Shown piece by piece: positions 60,809 to 64,000 of a stretch of 64,000 nt of DNA. Source of the DNA: Rhodococcus opacus. GTDB lineage: Bacteria; Actinomycetota; Actinomycetes; Mycobacteriales; Mycobacteriaceae. The translations under genes were made by a program, and so were the position numbers. Where the stretch lies: NCBI RefSeq assembly GCF_012396235.1, contig NZ_JAAXPA010000001.1, positions 124,001-188,000 on the forward strand. The letters are read 5' to 3'. The notes under the pieces are model-generated. The model was not told where the DNA came from, did not search any database, and saw only the letters and a program-made list of their open reading frames with translations. Numbering within the stretch: the stretch's first letter is position 1; every line of letters begins with the position of its first letter.

Positions 60809-61035
60809 GCATTCGAATATCACGGGGCGCTGACCGATTCTGGAAGACCGGCGTCCACTGCCATACCTACCCGTGGAATCGGTTCGGCCAACGCTGGAAG
60901 CAACTCTGGCGACCGCGACCTCGTGCACGACGGCCAGGCATACACCGGTGACCACCGTCCCGTGTGCACGCGGGGGCCTGCCGGGTGCGGCGACGCTGCC
61001 GCGCTGGTGACGGTGGTCCGAGAAGGCACACACTT
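60809..61035. other. Intergenic region, no supportable gene
   Basis: About 230 bases between the third CstB-like gene and the operator of the multicopper oxidase operon; no start, ribosome site or family match seen. Confidence 0.35.
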
Positions 61036-61051
61036 ATACCCCCCGGCGTAT
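61036..61051. promoter_or_regulatory. CsoR/CstR-type operator, site G (degenerate)
   Basis: ATACCCCCCGGCGTAT keeps the left half and the outer right half of the site class. Located 59 bases before the SHOCT/multicopper oxidase operon. A copper-sensing CsoR elsewhere in the genome could also bind here. Confidence 0.5.
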
Positions 61052-61109
61052 TATGGGAAGTGGCGGGGCGACAGCATCGGGTCTCCCCCGGACGGAGGTG
61101 AGGCGGCAG

Positions 61110-61391
61110 ATGCGTTACGGCGACTGCGGTGGGGGCATAGCCGGCTGGGTGTGGGTGTTCGGTGCACTGCTGGTGGTCGGGCTTCTGCTGCTCATGGTGG
61201 CGGGAGGACTGCTGACGTATCGCGCAACATCTCGACCGGACAGCCACCTCACTGGCCGCACCGGCCGACACCCCGCGCCGCCGGCCGGGCAGGCCCGGGC
61301 CCGCGAGATCCTCGACGAACGTTTCGCCCGGGGCGACATCGACGCCGAGGAGTTCGGTGACCGGCGGCGCATGCTCGACGGCGGCGATTGA
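61110..61391 (+). CDS. SHOCT-domain small membrane protein
   Basis: The protein has 93 residues from ATG at 61110 (GGAGGTGAGG upstream). One membrane helix at 11-36 (AGWVWVFGALLVVGLLLLMVAGGLL) is followed by a linker and a C-terminal SHOCT motif (AREILDERFARGDIDAEEFGDRRRML). SHOCT proteins are often found beside copper-handling and multicopper oxidase genes in actinobacteria. The stop overlaps the next ATG by one base (TGATG), so both are translated together. Confidence 0.88.
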   Translation: MRYGDCGGGIAGWVWVFGALLVVGLLLLMVAGGLLTYRATSRPDSHLTGRTGRHPAPPAGQARAREILDERFARGDIDAEEFGDRRRMLDGGD

Positions 61392-62866
61392 TGGAACCGA
61401 TCAGCCGCCGCCGCGCACTGCAACTCGGCGGCCTGGGCCTGGCCGGCGTGCTCGCGGGCGGGCTCGGATTGGCTTGGCAGGGCAGCCGAGGCGCCCGATT
61501 CGACGCGGCGGTCGGTGCGGAACTGTCCGAACCGAGCGTGCTCGCGAGCAGCGGCGGGGAACTCGCGCTCGCGCTGACGGCGGCCGAGGGGGACCTTCCG
61601 GTCGCCGGGGGCCGGGCGCGGGTCCTCGGGTTCAACGGCGGCCTGCCCGGCCCCACCTTGCGCGTGCGGCCCGGCGACCGGATCCGGGTGACGCTGCGCA
61701 ACCGCTTGTCCGAGCCGACCAACCTGCACCTGCACGGGCTGCACGTCTCCCCTGCGGGCAACGGCGACAACCCGTTCCTGCGGATCGAGCCGGGCCAGGA
61801 CTTCGACTACGAATACCGGCTGCCCGACACTCATCCGTCCGGGGTGTACTGGTACCACCCGCACCACCACCACCTGGTCGCCGACCAGATCTTCGGTGGC
61901 CTGTATGGAGCCATCATCGTCGACGACATCGATCCGGTGCCCGTCACCCGGGAGCGGGTGCTGGTGATCTCCGATCTGACCCTCGACAATGCCGGACGGA
62001 TCGCGCCCGCCTCGATAATGGACCGGATGGTCGGCCGGGAGGGCAATCTTGTGTTGGTCAACGGCCTGCTCCGTCCGACGATGACCGCCGCCCCGGGCAC
62101 GCTCGAACGGTGGCGCATCGTCAACGCCTGCGTCAGCCGGTACCTACGCCTTCGGTTGGACGGGCAACAGCTACGACTGCTCGGCCTGGACTCGGGCCGC
62201 TTCACCGAGCCGCGCCCGGTCCAGGAGTTCGTGCTGGCCGGTGGAAACCGCGCCGACCTGTTGGTGTCCGCCATGGCGGGATCGGGGCAATTGCTGGCCC
62301 TGCCGGTCGACCGGGGCGCAATGGGCATGATGGGGCGCGGGGGCAGGGGCGATCCCTCGTCACCGGGCGGGGATGCGACGGGGACGGTCCTTGCCACTGT
62401 CGAGGTCGCGGGTGCTGCCGCCTCGCCGCCGGCTCCGGTTCCCCCGCAGCCGTCGCCGCGTGACCTGAGACGCGAAACCGTTGCCGCCACCAAGACGTTC
62501 ACCTTCGGGGTGGGAATGGGAATGGCCATGGGCGCCGGCGGGATGCGGTTCACGATCGACGGCCGCGAGTACGATCCCGACCGCACCGACCACACGGTAC
62601 GGGTGGGCACCGTCGAGGAATGGACCCTCGTCAACGACTCGCCTATGGAGCACTCGCTGCACCTGCATGTGTGGCCGATGCAGCTCCTGCGCACCGGCGG
62701 ACGGGAGGTCACCGAGATCGCCTGGCAGGACGTGGTCAACATCCCGGCCCGCAACCGGGTGACGGTCCGCGTCGCGTTCGACGACTACCCCGGCCGCACC
62801 GTCTATCACTGCCACATCCTCGACCACGAAGACCTTGGCATGATGGGCGTCATCGAGGCGCGATGA
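61391..62866 (+). CDS. Multicopper oxidase with Tat-type signal
   Basis: This 491-residue protein has the N-terminus SRRRALQLGGLGLAG, a twin-arginine export signal. Copper ligands are clear: HLHGLH, WYHPHHHH (type 2/3), HSLHLHVW and HCHILDHEDLGMM (type 1, Met axial). A Met/Gly-rich segment (GAMGMMGRGG, GMGMAMGAGGM) is like the Met-rich inserts of CueO-type cuprous oxidases. It probably oxidises Cu(I) outside the cytoplasm. Translation is coupled to the SHOCT gene, and a CsoR/CstR-like site lies upstream of both. Confidence 0.93.
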   Translation: MEPISRRRALQLGGLGLAGVLAGGLGLAWQGSRGARFDAAVGAELSEPSVLASSGGELALALTAAEGDLPVAGGRARVLGFNGGLPGPTLRVRPGDRIRVTLRNRLSEPTNLHLHGLHVSPAGNGDNPFLRIEPGQDFDYEYRLPDTHPSGVYWYHPHHHHLVADQIFGGLYGAIIVDDIDPVPVTRERVLVISDLTLDNAGRIAPASIMDRMVGREGNLVLVNGLLRPTMTAAPGTLERWRIVNACVSRYLRLRLDGQQLRLLGLDSGRFTEPRPVQEFVLAGGNRADLLVSAMAGSGQLLALPVDRGAMGMMGRGGRGDPSSPGGDATGTVLATVEVAGAAASPPAPVPPQPSPRDLRRETVAATKTFTFGVGMGMAMGAGGMRFTIDGREYDPDRTDHTVRVGTVEEWTLVNDSPMEHSLHLHVWPMQLLRTGGREVTEIAWQDVVNIPARNRVTVRVAFDDYPGRTVYHCHILDHEDLGMMGVIEAR

Positions 62867-63336
62867 CCCCCACCGAGAACGTGCGATCGAAGAATTTTCG
62901 TTGGCTTGGCGGAAAGCCGCCGGGACCCGAGCACGGCTGCAGTTGGAGGCCGGGCTCGGTCTTTCTGGAATCGCGGTGCACGGCCGCCGCCCCGATAGAA
63001 CCGGATTCGCGTACTTACGCAACCCGCCTGCCGCCGGAGTCACCCTGGAAATCCGATGAATCCCCACCGCACGAAGAAGGCGGCGGGGACACCCGCGGAC
63101 AGGGTGGCGGCTCCGGAGACGGGGCAGTTCAAGGCTGCGGACGTCCGCACGTGAGCGGGCCCACCGCTTTGGACACCGCCGCGATGTCGGCGCACATCCC
63201 GTCTCGCTATCGTTGCCGCAGGTGCAGGTGGTCTCGAGCTCACGCTCTCGACCGAACGAGCACCGGCCGATGACACGGTTCGACGACGAACTCGCAATAC
63301 CGAGCTTTCCTGCGTCGGGGTTCGCTCCCCGGCTGC
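62867..63336. other. Region without a supportable gene
   Basis: About 470 bases after the multicopper oxidase. Short frames such as one starting MNPHRTKKAAGTPADRV (63056) have no ribosome site or recognised domain. Probably degraded DNA. Confidence 0.35.
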
Positions 63337-63808
63337 TTCGCCACGGCAGTCCGTCGCTGCGCTCCTGGCGGTCTCGTTGTGTGCGGCGTGTGGGGTACCC
63401 GAGGTTATTCCACCGCCCCCTACCGGTGACTATTCCCAATTCCACCTGCCCGATGGTGCCCAAGTGTTACCGCCCGCGAGCGTCGTTCCACCTGTCCCAC
63501 AGGATCCCTCCACCTGCGACGCGACACCACCTCCCTCGCCACCGTCCAGCGCGTCGCACCCACCGCCACGATCGTCGCGGTCCCCGACTGGGACGATTGC
63601 CTGACCACCCTGCAGCACGGCCGATGCGGCCAGCACCGACAACTCCATCCTCGCCGGCCTCGCAGCTCAGGATCCCCACCTCGAGCTCGTCGGCCCGAAC
63701 CTGGAACTCGAGCCGTACGGTGTCGTCACAAACAAGAGCAACGACGACCTGGTGCGCGTCGTGAACGCAACACTCGGAACGAGTGCGTACCGCACGGAAC
63801 ATGGATGA
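63337..63808 (+). pseudogene. GlnH/GluB-like glutamine-binding lipoprotein, decayed
   Basis: A lipoprotein signal-like start (SVAALLAVSLCAAC, lipobox LCAAC) is followed by the Pro-rich linker IPPPPTGDYSQFHLPDGAQV. The sequence then jumps, in another frame, to RVAPTATIVAVPDWDDCLTTL, and in a third frame to NSILAGLAAQDPHLELVGPN and LEPYGVVTNKSNDDLVRVVN. These are the start and end of an actinobacterial glutamate/glutamine-binding protein; about half of the middle is deleted. Confidence 0.65.
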
Positions 63809-63921
63809 GGATGTACGAAAAATGGTTACGCCTGGTAGGGCCGACCGGCGGCCCACCAGCGCCGAGCTATCGGGACTGACACGGTGACCGGGTGCGAAGG
63901 TCATCGGTATGTCGCCACTCG

Positions 63922-63958
63922 CCTGGATCTGATCCCGCGGACCTGGATGTGATCCCGC
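63922..63958. repeat. Two 17-base direct repeats, period 20
   Basis: CCTGGATCTGATCCCGC (63922-63938) and CCTGGATGTGATCCCGC (63942-63958) differ at one base. No gene is seen from 63810 to the window end. They could be part of an element end lying further right. Confidence 0.4.
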
Positions 63959-64000
63959 AGGTGACGGTCGCCGATCGGATCCTCGGAGACCTGCACTGCG

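Noticed and set aside
63922-63958. Replication iterons at the right edge
   Set aside because: Only two copies and no replication gene visible; too little to support an origin.

Overview
The window reads as high-GC actinobacterial DNA, most likely Rhodococcus (R. jostii/opacus type). Evidence for this is a WS/DGAT acyltransferase, a WhiB regulator, an MmpL-family transporter, an ECF sigma factor with a SnoaL tail, frequent ATGA/GTGA stop-start overlaps, and dcd close to a tRNA-Gly, an arrangement I recall from mycobacteria. No database was searched; all names come from motif and sequence recognition.

Left part (1-17.3 kb) looks like core chromosome. It holds an SRPBCC protein, a SigG-like sigma factor, a VOC protein, a glutamine amidotransferase, WS/DGAT, a SelW-like redox protein, a serine hydrolase, a four-gene peptide ABC importer with both ATPases fused, small membrane and secreted proteins, dcd, a TetR/MpaB divergent pair and tRNA-Gly(CCC). 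One insertion interrupts it: a large TnpB-like RuvC protein with a small Cys-rich upstream gene joined by an ATGA overlap.

Just after the tRNA come decayed pyruvate kinase and gamma-carbonic anhydrase genes, which mark a probable accessory region. From 18.2 to 31.1 kb lies a hydroxy-acid/tartrate block. A LacI regulator faces a cupin-ADH-MHS transporter-SDR operon that ends in a broken CoA-ester lyase. A GntR regulator and a tartrate-dehydrogenase-like enzyme face a TarD-DctA-2-hydroxyacid dehydrogenase-CoA lyase operon. Clear operator palindromes and long intercistronic hairpins accompany these genes. WhiB, YciI and a TetR-controlled ABC-2 exporter follow (31-35.6 kb).

From 36.2 to 62.9 kb the window is dominated by sulfane-sulfur chemistry. 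It has an ArsR-rhodanese fusion regulator, three CstB-like proteins (persulfide dioxygenase, pseudo-rhodanese, rhodanese), a rhodanese-dioxygenase fusion, a stand-alone rhodanese, TusA, DsrE2, thioredoxin, a TauE/SafE exporter, and a CsoR-family repressor with the CstR-like Cys36/Cys65 pair but no copper-binding His. A minus-strand operon dsrE2-tusA-[4x4Fe4S+NrfD fusion]-molybdopterin oxidoreductase-Mrp ATPase resembles cytoplasmic sulfite dehydrogenase or polysulfide reductase complexes. Near-palindromic ATACCCC/GGGGTAT sites recur before at least six transcription units here, which points to a dispersed CstR-type regulon. My working model is that persulfides are carried by TusA/DsrE2/rhodaneses, oxidised by the dioxygenases to sulfite or thiosulfate, and the sulfite is then exported by TauE or handled by the Mo enzyme. 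The island is littered with broken genes (crcB, metallophosphoesterase, DUF302, DUF2892, glnH-like, recombinases), consistent with repeated horizontal assembly.
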